Below are positions 33,187 to 45,200 of a DNA stretch of 64,000 nt, piece after piece. Made by a program: the position numbers and the translations under genes. A model generated the notes under the pieces. That model was not told where the DNA came from and searched no databases. It worked only from the letters and a program-made list of their open reading frames with translations. Positions within the stretch are counted from its first letter, which is position 1, and each line of letters opens with the position of its first letter. Source of the DNA: Adineta vaga (lineage: Eukaryota > Rotifera); NCBI GenBank assembly GCA_021613535.1, contig CP075492.1:17608001-17672000 (forward strand). The letters run 5' to 3'.

Positions 33187-35877
33187 TTGAAGGCATTTGT
33201 TCGACGTGGACAACATAAATTAAATGGTGAATTTGAATGTAAAAAACGGCTATTACATTTCGATTATCAAGATCATCTCTTGACGAAAGCTTTCTTTGAT
33301 TTGAAACCGACGAAAAGACAGGTATAGTTGCAGACACACTAGAGAGAGAGTTCTGTTGAGTATATATTTTCTTATAGATCCGATCGGCTACAAAGATTTG
33401 GTCTACCTACATTTAAACAACAGATTGCTGAAGAACAAATAATGATACTTAAACATCGTATATCTTCAAGAATATTACCGAAGATATTCGATGTATTAGA
33501 TCATTCATTAGTTGATCTCAATAGAAATCTACAAGATCGCGTGATCGATAATGATATACGTGCGACGATAACAAGTCGCCGTAATAAAGTTATTGGTCAA
33601 TTGAAATCAGATATGATATCAATGGAGATTTCAATAGCCGAAGCAACAGCACGTGGTCATACACAAAAAGGTAAACGAGAAAAAGAAGTATTGCTATCAA
33701 ATCAATGCTCACATGATGGAGATGAAACAATGATTAATAATATTATTAAACGAGCACAATATGTTACTGCCTGTAAAGTGTCTTTTTTCGACGAAACTCC
33801 GGCGATGCTGCTTATGGATTAGAAGGATGGTAACAGCATCGTCGGAGTATAAAAATAAATCGACTTCCATCATCAGCTATTGTAGAAGTGGCCACGCCAC
33901 TACAACAAGCACATCTGTTACTTTTGGCACGAGGTCCAAAATATGTTCCAACATGTCAAAGTTACTTTGCACTTCGTTCCATTAATGATATTATCCATCG
34001 TGAATATGAACGAATGTCAAAAGTAATTACGGGATGTTTAACTGACAATTGTATATCTGCATCAGATGAACGAGCGAAATTATTTCTTATTTCCTTAAAA
34101 AATCTCCTGACAGATTTGTGTACAACGAAAGATATTCAACAGAAATTATATCTAACCCGTCAACAAATTGTTCTACGACGAACGGACAAGAGTAAGGTGT
34201 TTCATTTGGGTTCATTCAATGATTATGGACAGAAAGCAACACATTATATGATGAAGACATGTGCTTATGAAGAAGTTCACCGTGGGAAGTGTCCATTAGC
34301 TGATAATTTATCATCGGTGATGGACTTACTTGATGGATTATTGAAAAATAATGCTATTAATATAAAACGATGGTCTGCACTGAAACCAAATAGAGATAAA
34401 ATTGAACTAGGTCATCTCTATTTCGTGCCTAAGCCTCATAAAGTAAGATGATGTGTGAATGTATCTATTTTCGAATTGTTGATGTTTCTTTCCAATGGTC
34501 ATATTCTTAGATTGGTACACCATTGAGACCTATTATTTCTTCGATGAATGGGCCAACGAATAACATATCACATTTCTTAGATCATCTTCTTCGACCACTA
34601 TTTGATCATGTGGCGAAACAGACGACATTCATCAACGGTATTGATCTTGTTCGACAATTAGAAGAATACCAACGAGATGGTCGTCTTTCGACATCAACTC
34701 AATTTATTACATTTGGTGTCACTGATCTATATACGATGATACCAAGAAATGGGTCATTGGAAGCATTAGGACGATTCTTAATTAAAACGTCGACAAAAGG
34801 CAAAATTGGTAATTTATCTATTGATACGATCTTAAAACTAGCTCGTCTAGTATTAGATACAAATTATTTTGTATATAATAATAAATATTATCGACGAATT
34901 AAAGGTGGTGCAATGGGTTCGGCATTTACCATGACATTGGCCAATGTCTACATGTTAGAGTGGGAACAACCATTAGTCGAATTGCAAGCACAACAAGGAG
35001 AGTTGTATGGAAGGTAAGATGGAAGGAAGTGTATATTCCTGGAGTATTCTATGTCTTCTTTATAGATATATCGATGATGTATTCATGACATCGAATATGT
35101 CTATTGATAAAATTCGTGCAAAACTCGATTGGATGAATGAGAAGGATGGTGAACATATACGAAGCACTTATTCAGTTGGTTTCAAAGTCGAATTTCTCGA
35201 TGTTCAAAATTGAAAATCATCATGGTTCATTGAAGACATCCGTTTATCGTAAACTAGCTGCTGAGCCGTATGTACTACCATATTCATCTGATCATCCTCG
35301 TCATGTACATATCAACATACCGTATGAAGCATTGTTACATGCTGCTCGATTATGTTCAGATGTGTATGCATTCGACAAAGAACGATTAGACATCGAAATG
35401 AAACTTCTATTAAATGGATATCCGCCAAGATTTCTTAATTATAATTTCGATCGATTCTTTCGATTGAATCAGGCGATAGAAGTTCATACTCAGTTAGATG
35501 TGGAGCAATATCAAATTTTACATCGAAAACTATTATATTTGCCTACACGACGTGAAAAGAAACATCAACGACAGTTAACAGATCAAACTAGTGAAAAGTT
35601 AGTTGCAAATAATGATGTGGTAACAAAGAAGCAATGGAATAGGAAGATCTTAATGTTACCACATACATTCGAAAGTGGTCCATCGAAGGATTTCAATCGA
35701 CAGTTTCGGAAATTATGGACGAAATATTATGGTTACAAAGGATCAGTTGTCAAAGATGTACGTGTCATGATAACAGCATTGACAAATCCGTCACTGGATG
35801 ATCTATTTGTTCGAAAGAAACCTTCGGCATCATTATTGACCAGAATGGAAGCAACAGACATTGAACAGTTGATCTGA
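33187..35877 (+). pseudogene. Athena-type reverse transcriptase
   Basis: The 5' coding begins near 33187 (AFVRRGQHKLNGEFECK) and continues after an intron at ~33322-33378. Clear introns are 34443-34510 and 35014-35065. RT motifs: YFVPKPHK/GTPLRPIISSMNGPT (motif 2a/3 region), GVTDLYTMIP, GGAMGSAFTMTLAN and YIDDVF (the catalytic Asp pair). A PLE-typical tail follows with SVYRKLAAEPYVLPYSSDHP and RKLWTKYYG. It ends RKKPSASLL without GIY-YIG. Breaks: a frame change around 33790-33860 at a short inverted repeat, and one extra A near 35208-35212 that ends the YIDD frame early. The enzyme would copy element RNA onto chromosome ends. This copy appears dead unless the breaks are assembly errors. Confidence 0.8.
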
Positions 35878-36053
35878 AGTAGTGTTTTCTTTTCTTTTTA
35901 TTATTGTATGTGTTCGTTTTTGCATAATCATTTGTTACGTGTCAGACTGAAATAAAGTTGTATGACGTACTCTTGTATTGATGTAGAGCATAGAGATATA
36001 TTGTATTTTTGTTTTATACTTTAGATTTAAGTATAAATATTTACTCGTCAGAT

Positions 36054-36722
36054 ATGCCTAGCCGCAAGAAGTCAGTCGAGCAGAAGTCGTTGGTAAAAAG
36101 ACTCCTCGATGGTCTTATGCCAACGAAAGCAAAAAGACGGCCTATCGTCAGAAGACTGTCTGATGATACTACTCAGTCATCATCAGATGAAGCCGTCACT
36201 TGGTCTTCTTCTGGGTTAAAACGCCATGAAGAAGTACCACAAAAGGTATCAACATCACCCGAACCAAGCCTTGTTTCAGGTCACAGGCCATCAAGCAGCA
36301 GACCTGATGATGTAGAACAAGAAGGACCAGTGGTAAGGACAGCTTTGAATAAACATGAATTTTGGAATCGAACTTTTTTGATACTACTTTTATCCTACAG
36401 GCAACTGCATTGGTGTCGGCTAATAGTCAATCCTTTTATTCACCGATGTATCGGCGATACTATGGATTAACACCTCCAAATCCGAGATGAAATAATCCTC
36501 GGTTATTGGAGGATTACATTGATTGGTACATCAATGTCTACATGGAAGAAGAACTTCCATGGCAATGGGTAAGATGTGTAGAAAAGAATTCTTATGAGAA
36601 ATATTAAATAGATCGATGTTGGTAATCCACCAGAACGTAGACAACGAGATGAAGATGAAGCAAAAGAAGAATCCAAAAGTCTCGGTGTTACTCCATCGAC
36701 ATCGACATCGACAAACAAATAG
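36054..36722 (+). pseudogene. Small gene downstream of the Athena RT, interrupted by TGA
   Basis: Exons 36054-36332, 36401-36568 and 36612-36722 join in phase 0 (GTAAGG/CTACAG and GTAAGA/AATAG sites). The head is basic and Ser-rich (MPSRKKSVEQKSLVKRLL, KAKRRPIVRRLSDD), nuclear-protein-like. The middle has YYGLTPPNPR, then a TGA at 36488-36490. The frame then continues through ...EDYIDWYINVYMEEELPW... and an acidic tail to TAG at 36720-36722. If the TGA is respected, a 122-aa protein results. It is on the same strand ~180 bp after the RT stop, so it is probably the element's last ORF. Family not recognised. Confidence 0.5.
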
Positions 36723-37186
36723 TATTATGTCGATTTAACACCATAGACAAATAATACTTCGTCGAAAAAGTAACTCTTTCTGTTATCGATGAGTTTTATT
36801 TCATTTAATAAAAAGAAAATTAAGAAAAATTCGATGACTATTTTTCATTATCTTATATCAAAGGTGAAGACGAGACTTTCCATGGCTATGCGTAGCCGAC
36901 CGGTTTCGATGAGATGTTACTATTTTGCTTTTTCATGTACTTGTCAATTGACCCTTTGAGTATTCTTCTCTTATTTTGTGTCGAAGATGAGAACATTATT
37001 TTTGAATATCACATCACTATGAAAAATGATCGTTAGTATTTGAGTAGTTGAGCACTGCGAAGAGTCAGAAGACAGGCATACACCGGTCATGGTAGTTCAT
37101 GTCTGCGCATATCACATCATTTCTCTCGAATTCTTTCGTTATAAATAGACATTCAGCAATTCAAGTCGTGATGTGAGAAAATGCAG

Positions 37187-37250
37187 ACATAATCCATCTG
37201 ATGAGACCCTTCAACAAGGTCGAAACCGGTAGATTGTTTTAAAATGGAAA
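37187..37250 (+). ncRNA. Hammerhead-ribozyme-like motif
   Basis: CTGATGA at 37198-37204, stem II GACC/GGTC (37205-37208, 37218-37221) perfect with a 9-nt loop, GAAA at 37222-37225, loopless stem III CCGG, then TA. Stem I is only partly formed: AATC/GATT and TCCAT/ATGGA pairs exist but with unpaired CAT beside the core. It lies ~465 bp downstream of the Athena-like coding block. Confidence 0.5.
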
Positions 37251-39267
37251 TTGCAAAACAGGGAACGATAGTAAGATTCAAGGCGGCACAAACAACAGGA
37301 AACTGCATTTCCGAGAACGTGAACTGTATTTATAGCTTCGAATCAACAGAAATAAATATTACAACGATGACTTTAGATCAACAACGCGAGAGGAACCAAT
37401 ATTACGAAAAGCAGAGTCTCAGCGAAGCATCAGCCATTCTGATATGATGTGATCGTGAACACCAGAACGGTATTCAGCCAATATCCTCAGACCGGTTATC
37501 GGAAGATGTGGGTTCGAGTCCTGCTTTGATTTCATGATCTTTTTAGATAAGTTTTTCGTACTTATCTAAGCATATCGCTGTGGATACTTCAAATGAATTA
37601 GATCGGAATGTATCGTGGACAAATGAAAGGATTTCTAATTAAAGTTTCTTTACAATCCTATTTTCAAACACACCCACACCCACCCTGGTCTTTCGACTAA
37701 CTAGTTGTTAAATAAACCAGTGGTGAACAAGTCGTGCTTATTTTCCTTTATTGAAAATAAAACAAGAGAGATATGATATCATCTACACATCTCAATTACG
37801 AACATTAACAATAAAGTAGTATAAGACAACTAACTAAACTAGTATAGATCATAGCTTTCTATTGAATCCGACCGGGTTATTAACGTCTAGTAGGAAGGAT
37901 CCTTTGGATATAAGAGAAAGCTAACAAACAATGGAATGTATATGGTATAGAAATAAGAACGAACAATAATGCCGAAGGTTTCTAATACTAAATGTAAACA
38001 ATAATTGTTTTTGTTGTATTTTGAATAGACAATCACAATCGTCTTAACTCATGAATATCTAAATGTCATCCAAATATTTGGACTTTTATTCAATGTATTC
38101 AAGGTGAAGAAAATCGCTTCAATCATCTATTAATTCAAATGAAAGGTGGACTTGCTGCTCGATCAAAAACACAAAAAAACTCATGCTATTCAACAAAGAA
38201 TCGATACGTTATATCTTCGTTATGAAAATAATGATATTAATCCTAATGAACTCTTGGAAGGATTATCTTATGTTGTTGCAAAGAACATTAAATCGAAAAA
38301 AAGTAAAAAATGATATTTTTTCATCAAGTAATTTTCGCTTGAGATACTGATTGGAATTCTTATTCATTTTTACATTTAATAAAGTCTATTCTCATTTTAC
38401 GAAGATTATTTCTCTTATTCATACATTCTAACCGTCGAATATTCTCTTTACTCTTTTCGACGTTTATTCATTCGTGGTTTTTCCTTTCGATATTTTTCTC
38501 CGTCACTTCCCGTTTCGATAATTTTCTTTTCGGTCTTTTCCCACCATACCCAATAAATAGAAAACGATCTACTTGAAATTAACTGCTACACATCGATGCC
38601 ATTATACAATCACTGATCGATTAACACTAAAACTTTAACTAAATTCTTCAGATATACTTATATAAAACAGCTAGTCCACTATCGTCTTCTTATTTAATAT
38701 AATTATAAATATTCTTTTACTCCTTTACAAAATATTGATTATGTACAAACAAATCTTTCATTTTGTCTTTTTATTACTCTAGATGCATCACAATCAACCG
38801 ATCTTCGCTCAAAAGTAAGAATATTATACCACACCAAATAAACACTAAACAAATCTATGTGAGAATGATTGTCCAAACTCTAATGGATGCTTCTTTAACA
38901 TAACAATCACCTGCAATGCTTGAGTCATTTCATTCCTGTTCTGAAATTCAAATTAGATATTTTGGTGGAATTCCTTTGAAATCGTTATAATTTCTTCTTT
39001 TTGGATTTTTAAACAGTGTTTAAATCCTACCTGATGATTTAGACTCTTGAGAAAGGTCAAAACTGTAGTTGTAGCAATTTGCGATGATAACACACCCACC
39101 CTCATCCGAAATATGTTAAGCATCATTTATTTCTTAAAAAGCAAAAAGAATTTTTTTCTCAGTGAAGTTTTTTATGTGATAGCATATAGTACGAATTATC
39201 AGCGAGTAGTCTTATCGTTTCGAATGTGTTCATGAAACTATCGTTCTCAAGAATAAATCGTCTGTAC
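37251..39267. other. Mostly non-coding; small fragments
   Basis: Holds a B-box-like word GGGTTCGAGTCC at ~37508-37520 without a matching tRNA body (possibly a SINE or tRNA relic). Also CACACCCACACCCACCC at 37668-37684, a coding fragment ending at 38313, and CACACCCACCCTCA at 39091-39104. Confidence 0.35.
38100..38313 (+). pseudogene. Short coding fragment, unrecognised
   Basis: A frame-shifted fragment reads ...NRFNHLLIQMKGGLAARSKT..., then HAIQQRIDTLYLRYENNDI, ending KNIKSKKSKK and a stop at 38311-38313. It has no start and a frame change near 38175. The family is not recognised. Confidence 0.3.
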
Positions 39268-42200
39268 TTAGCAGTGTATTTTAACGCCGACATTGCTGCC
39301 ATAAGAGTTAGCGGTAATTATATCGGGTTTGCTGTCATTATTCACATCGACGACTGCCACTGAGCGTGGACCAGTGCCAGTTGCATAAGTAGTTCCAGAA
39401 GAAAAGATCCCAGTGCCTGTATTAAGAAGAACACTGGCAGTGCTTGCCACATAATTAGCGGTAATTATATCAGGTTTGTTGTCATTATTCACGTCGACGA
39501 CTGCCACTGCCAGTGGATTAGAGCCAGTTGCATAATTCGTTTGAGAAGAAAAGGTCCCATTGCCTGCATTAAGAAGAACACTGACAGTGCTTGCCCCATA
39601 ATTAGCAGTAATTATATCGGGTTTACTGTCATTGTTCACATCGACGACTGCCACTGAGTATGGACTAGAACCAGTTGCATAAGTAGTTCGAGAAGAAAAG
39701 GTCCCAGAGCCTGTACTAAGAAGAACACTGGTACTGCTTGAATCATAATTAGCAGTAATTATATCGGGTTTACTATCATTATTCACATCGATGACTGCCA
39801 CTGATTGTGGACCAGTGTCAGTTGCATAAGTAGTTTGAGAAGAAAAGGTCCCAGCGCCTGTATTAAGAAGAACACTGACAGTGCTTGCCCCATTGTTTGC
39901 GGTAATTATATCGGGTTTGTTGTCATTATTCACGTCGACGACTGCCACTGACACTGGACTAGAGCCAGTTGCATAAGTAGTTTGAGAAGAAAAGCTCCCA
40001 GCGCCTGTATTAAGAAGAACACTAACAGTGCTTGCCCCATTGTTTGCGGTAATTATATCGGGTTTACTGTCATTGTTCACATCGACGACTGCCACTGATT
40101 GTGGACTAGAGCCAGTTGCATAATTCGTTTGAGAAGAAAAGGTCCCAGCGCCTGTATTAAGAAGAACACTGACAGTGCTTGCCCCATAATTAGCAGTAAT
40201 TATATCGGGTTTGTTGTCATTGTTCACATCGACGACTGCCACTGAGTATGGACTAGAACCAGTTGCATAAATAGTTTGAGAAGAAAAGGTCCCATTGCCT
40301 GTATTAAGAAGAACACTGACAGTGCTTGCCCCATAATTAGCAGTAATTATATCGGGTTTGTTGTCATTGTTCACATCGACGACTGCCACTGATGTTGGAC
40401 CAGAGCCAGTTGCATAGGTAGTTTGAGAAGAAAAGGTCCCAGCGCCTGTATTAAGAAGAACACTGACAGTGCTTGTCCCAAAATTAGGAGTAATTATATC
40501 GGGTTTGTTGTCATTATTCACGTCGACGACTGCCACTGACACTGGACTAGAGCCAGTTGCATAATTCGTTTGAGAAGAAAAGGTCCCATTGCCTGTATTA
40601 AGAAGAACACTGACAATGTTTGGCTCATAATTAGCGGTAATTATATCGAGTCTGCCGTCATTGTTCACATCGACGACTGCCACTGAGCGTGGACTGCTGC
40701 CGGTTGCATAAGTAGTTTGAGAAGAAAAGGTCCCAGCGCCTGTATTAAGAAGAACACTGACAGTGTTTGCCCCATTGTTTGCGGTAATTATATCGGGTTT
40801 ACTGTCGTTGTTCACATCGACGACTGCCACTGAGAATGGACTAGAACCAGTTGCATAAGTAGTTTGAGAAGAAAAGGTCCCATTGCCTGTATTAAGAAGA
40901 ACACTGACAGTGCTTGCCCCATAATTAGCAGTAATTATATCGGGTTTACTGTCGTTGTTCACATCGACGACTGCCACTGAGTATGGACTAGAACCAGTTG
41001 CATAATTCGTTTGAGAAGAAAAGGTCCCATTGCCTGTATTAAGAAGAACACTGACAGTGCTTGCCCCATAATTAGCAGTAATTATATCGGGTTTGTTGTC
41101 ATTATTCACATCGACGACTGCCACTGATTGTGGACCAGTGCCAGTTGCATAATTCGTTTGAGAAGAAAAGGTCCCAGTGCCTGTATTAAGAAGAACACTG
41201 ACAGTGCTTGCCCCATAATTAGCGGTAATTATATCGGGTTTGTTGTCATTATTCACATCGACGACTGCCACTGATTGTGGACCAGTGCCAGTTGCATAAG
41301 CAAATGCGGTAACGAACGTGTTGTTGGGCACTATTTGATAAAACAATTACTGTTTCAGCTTAATCCATCATTAGTTGAAATAAGCAGTCCAAAAAATCCG
41401 TTTTGTTTCATCTGTATTGAGCATCTACCTCTCATTTTTATAAGCGTCACCATGATGGGGAACTGTAATCTACAAGGTTCTCTGTTATAGATACACAACT
41501 CGAGTTACGGTACAGGATTCTTTGTTGATTTCGAACTTGGCAAAAATGGGCAATTCATGGCATTGCATGCACGAGCGTGATGAAAGTAGAAGTGGCTCTG
41601 AGGTGGTACGTAAGCTTTTAAAGATGTAAGATTCAAGGTGCGAAGTTGAGTTATCTTTCTGTGCTTCTGAAAGCTAGTCTCACACTGTGACATCGGAGGT
41701 TCGATAGTATGCTTTGCTTCAATGATGAGCGAAACTATTGTGACGATTTCTGATTCAAGAGATGAAAAGTAGTATGTGTATTCTTTTATTTCATCCAAAG
41801 AAATCGTATCTATAGTGTATTTCCCTCGTCCTTATATAGTTCTCGGTACATACAGTGTCACGCTACAGAAAAATATAAAATTCCATGGATAATATGTAAA
41901 ATCTATTGCTAGCATTAAGTGAGGTTATGGACCAAAGAGACATGCGATCAAAGTTCGCTCTAGAGGAAGATAATCTATGTCAAGCATGAGGGGAAGTCCA
42001 AACATATCATGCATAAGAGTGGAACTATCATATGCATATCATATGAATATCACACCATAAAAATATATGTCGTAGGCCATACTCGTATTCAGGCCAATCT
42101 AGGATCCGACTAGTCCAATCCTGGATTGGCGTAATTTTTGTCAGGCCAATCTTGGATTGGACTAGACGAATCCTAGATTGGCCTACAACATATATAAGGA

Positions 42201-45200
42201 AAGAAAACATATGAGTATATCGATATCTCTCCGTTGAGTAGATGAGATAAGAGGTTAATATCTTAGTGTAAACAGAAAGAAGGAAAATAGAGGATGATCG
42301 TTTAGGTCGTCGACACAAGAGAAGAAGAGAGGAGAAAAAGGAAAGAGAAAGCATAGAGAAAAGAGAAGAAGGGAGAAATACAATCCAAGGACAAATATCG
42401 TAACGTATGAAAAGCAGAAAGATAGTGTACAATCATTTAGATTGTCACAACTATGACATAGGAGAGTGTAATCACAAATTCTTTTTTGAAACATTACTGT
42501 GCATAAGTGATGGTGAAGTCGTATCCTCCTGTTGCGAAATACCATCACGCTCCGACGAAAAATGTTTTATCTTGTTTTTGGCTGTATGATTCGTAGTCTT
42601 CGTGCAAAAACGAGCCACATGTCATGGTAATAACGTCAGTGACGTTATTTCTATACCACTATCTCAAAGTCTTGTTAATCGTTAAATTAAGAACGATTCT
42701 AACAGTACTCTTATATAAATGCTCGATATATAGGAGAAATTCTAAAATCTATCAACAGGCTTATTGAGAATTTCGTCATCAATTAGAAGGATTTTTGAGT
42801 CTCTTGTAAATTGCTATCTATGAGGGTGAACACATTTTTGTCTATCTTGTGCATCAAAATAAATCGATAAAACTCTTTAATTGGTTTTAAAAATTCACTG
42901 TTTGATCAGACTGATATTTAGAACGAATCGAATGCTGTTTTTTCGAATACTTTTTATTACTTCATTTTTGGGTTACTAAGCAACGAACCGAAACCAAACA
43001 AAAGAACGTAAACTAATACAGTAGATAAGATGTTAGCGATAAATTATTTTTGAATCAATAGTGCTAGCTCTATCCAGCATAGTTTGAGTGAAGTATACAA
43101 TACTTATCTGATGTGATGACGATACAACAGCGAATATTAGAAAGCAATAATAGAGTAAAGAAAAATAAATTCATCGATATTTTTTCTGCGACTACTAGTA
43201 GTTAACTCCACAATCTGCTTGTTCATCAGTTATAAACACCATGGCAAATTAATCTCGTGCATCCTAACAAAATCTCATTTACAGATTATGCAAACCTTGC
43301 TTATTCCCATTGTGATTTTCATGCAGTACGTTCATCTGCAGTCGATATACAATATTCTTGAGGATCATTTGAGAAAACGGAACACTTGCACAGATACTTA
43401 ACGAGGGAATCATCCGAAATGAGTGGCAACATATTTGACTTCGGACCTTTTACATTATTTAGGTTCTAGCTGCGTATGAAAAATTCAAAAAAGAAAAATA
43501 CTGATGGTGTTTTTCTATAAATTTTTATACGTCTCACTGAAGTTTCAACTTACAGTATTCAACACACTCAAACATTAGATAACTATACGATAAGGTTAAG
43601 TTTTATCATCAGATACTTCGACTTGGTAAAAGTTTCAATATTCCGTAAAACATAAAACAGGCTCATGCTTAGTTTAGGAGTCTGAGATCTGTCATTTTGG
43701 ATGACATTCAGATTACCACTAGAAATATACAGACATATCTAAAAGTAGTGATCGTGGCTCTTGAATACCATTTATAGTAAGCTTTAAAAGACCTTTTCTC
43801 GATACAGTCTGACAGAGAAAACAATGCTCTGATTTTCTATGGTATTTGATATTACGTCAGTTGATATCGAAATAGTAGAATCTGGGTACGATCTGTTATT
43901 CGATCTTATGTAACTGTTATACCAACATCCATTTAATCAATATTTTGTCAATAACTTTGGAGCGAAATAAGACGGAGAGTTTCGACTATGAAGATTAGAA
44001 AACAGAGAGGAGCATGCATGGAATTACGTATAATACATTTTTCTAAATATTATTTACTATTTCTTCAATGATTATTTCCAGTATTTAAGAAACATTACTT
44101 CTGACTTCATCTACAGAATCTGTGATTCCTCAATGACTAATAAAATATATGTAAGTTTTCCAAATTTTTATTGATTTTATCGAGGCGATTTGAATGCATA
44201 CATGATCACTGAGACTTCACTATAAATACTTTACAGAATAAATTGGTTTTGAAAGTGGACGAATAGAATCTTCGACAGAGCATATAAATGAGTTTACAAT
44301 ATTCGATCGCATGCATCTTCACTTCCTTTGTCCATCGATGAGAACTGCACTATTGTATCTTATTTGTATGAAAAGTTATCGACAAAATATTCACGCTCTG
44401 CATATTAGTACCAGTATCACGCTAGAAATGTTGATAGGACTTGTACTGAATATCAATTTCTATCATCACCATACGATCTATGTGTGTGCAACAGGTAACT
44501 CAATCAAATTTTGTTCTCATATCACATAACTTAGGTGGAAGTTCATGAAAAAATAATACACAGAAATATTTTACGCAAACATTATGGACACCGTAGTTTA
44601 CACATACTATTGTAAAATGTCACACCCTCAAGATTTGAGTTGTGTATAATTCTTCGACAATCCTTCCTACGCCGTAGAAAAAGGAAAGTTAGCGAATACT
44701 ATCAGTTAAACTATCTTCGGTACGTTTTTCAAAAATTGACGAATGCCGTCAAGGTATCCACGATTTTCTCATCTTTTGGGATGGATTTGAATGTCTGCAC
44801 TGGCGACCCGCAACTTTCATTCTAGAACTGTTGCTTCTTTAGGTCGTATTTGAAGTAAACTTGGAGTGAGATCTATAGCTGGAGTCGCTCATCTCTGACA
44901 TGCAAGACAAAACATTGTTGCCTTGACAGATGCAAAACTTTCAAGTGCATGTCTCTCTACATTTCAAGGCCTTTTTCTAAAATGCGACGTTTTCAATATG
45001 GAAGGTTCTCAACAACCATCGAGGACTGCTGCTAGTCGGACTATACAGAAAGTTGTTTTCTTAAACTTATCATATGATATTCAAGGATCACGATTAGACG
45101 TGTACCAACCCGAAACCGTTTGAGTTCCATAAATTTGGATGTCGGTTAGGGTTTGCGCATTGTGTTTGGATATCATTTTGGGGTTTATTCTTCTGTGTGA

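Larger units (their letters stand above)
33180..36722 (+). mobile_element. Athena-type Penelope-like retroelement, degenerate
   Basis: It contains a PLE reverse-transcriptase gene with introns, no GIY-YIG endonuclease after the RT, and a small downstream gene. Endonuclease-deficient PLEs with introns are the Athena group of bdelloids, known to sit at chromosome ends next to TGTGGG repeats. The boundaries are not defined by clear repeats. A hammerhead-like motif at 37187-37250 may belong to its 3' flank. Confidence 0.7.

Noticed and set aside
36890-36940. Minus-strand GAAACCGGTCGGC as a fourth hammerhead
   Set aside because: The 3' half fits, but no CTGATGA-like core strand lies upstream at the needed distance.
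37450-37535. Possible tRNA gene around GGGTTCGAGTCC
   Set aside because: A T-arm-like word is present, but no matching acceptor stem, D-arm or A-box at tRNA spacing; at most a tRNA/SINE relic.
41505-41798. Minus-strand 97-codon frame with an upstream TATATAAGG
   Set aside because: The TATA-like word is well placed, but the frame has no early ATG, no recognisable domain, and lies in the predicted long intron.
44640-45123. Two short plus-strand frames after a CACACCCTCAAG word
   Set aside because: No conserved motif, start context or splice partner; indistinguishable from chance.
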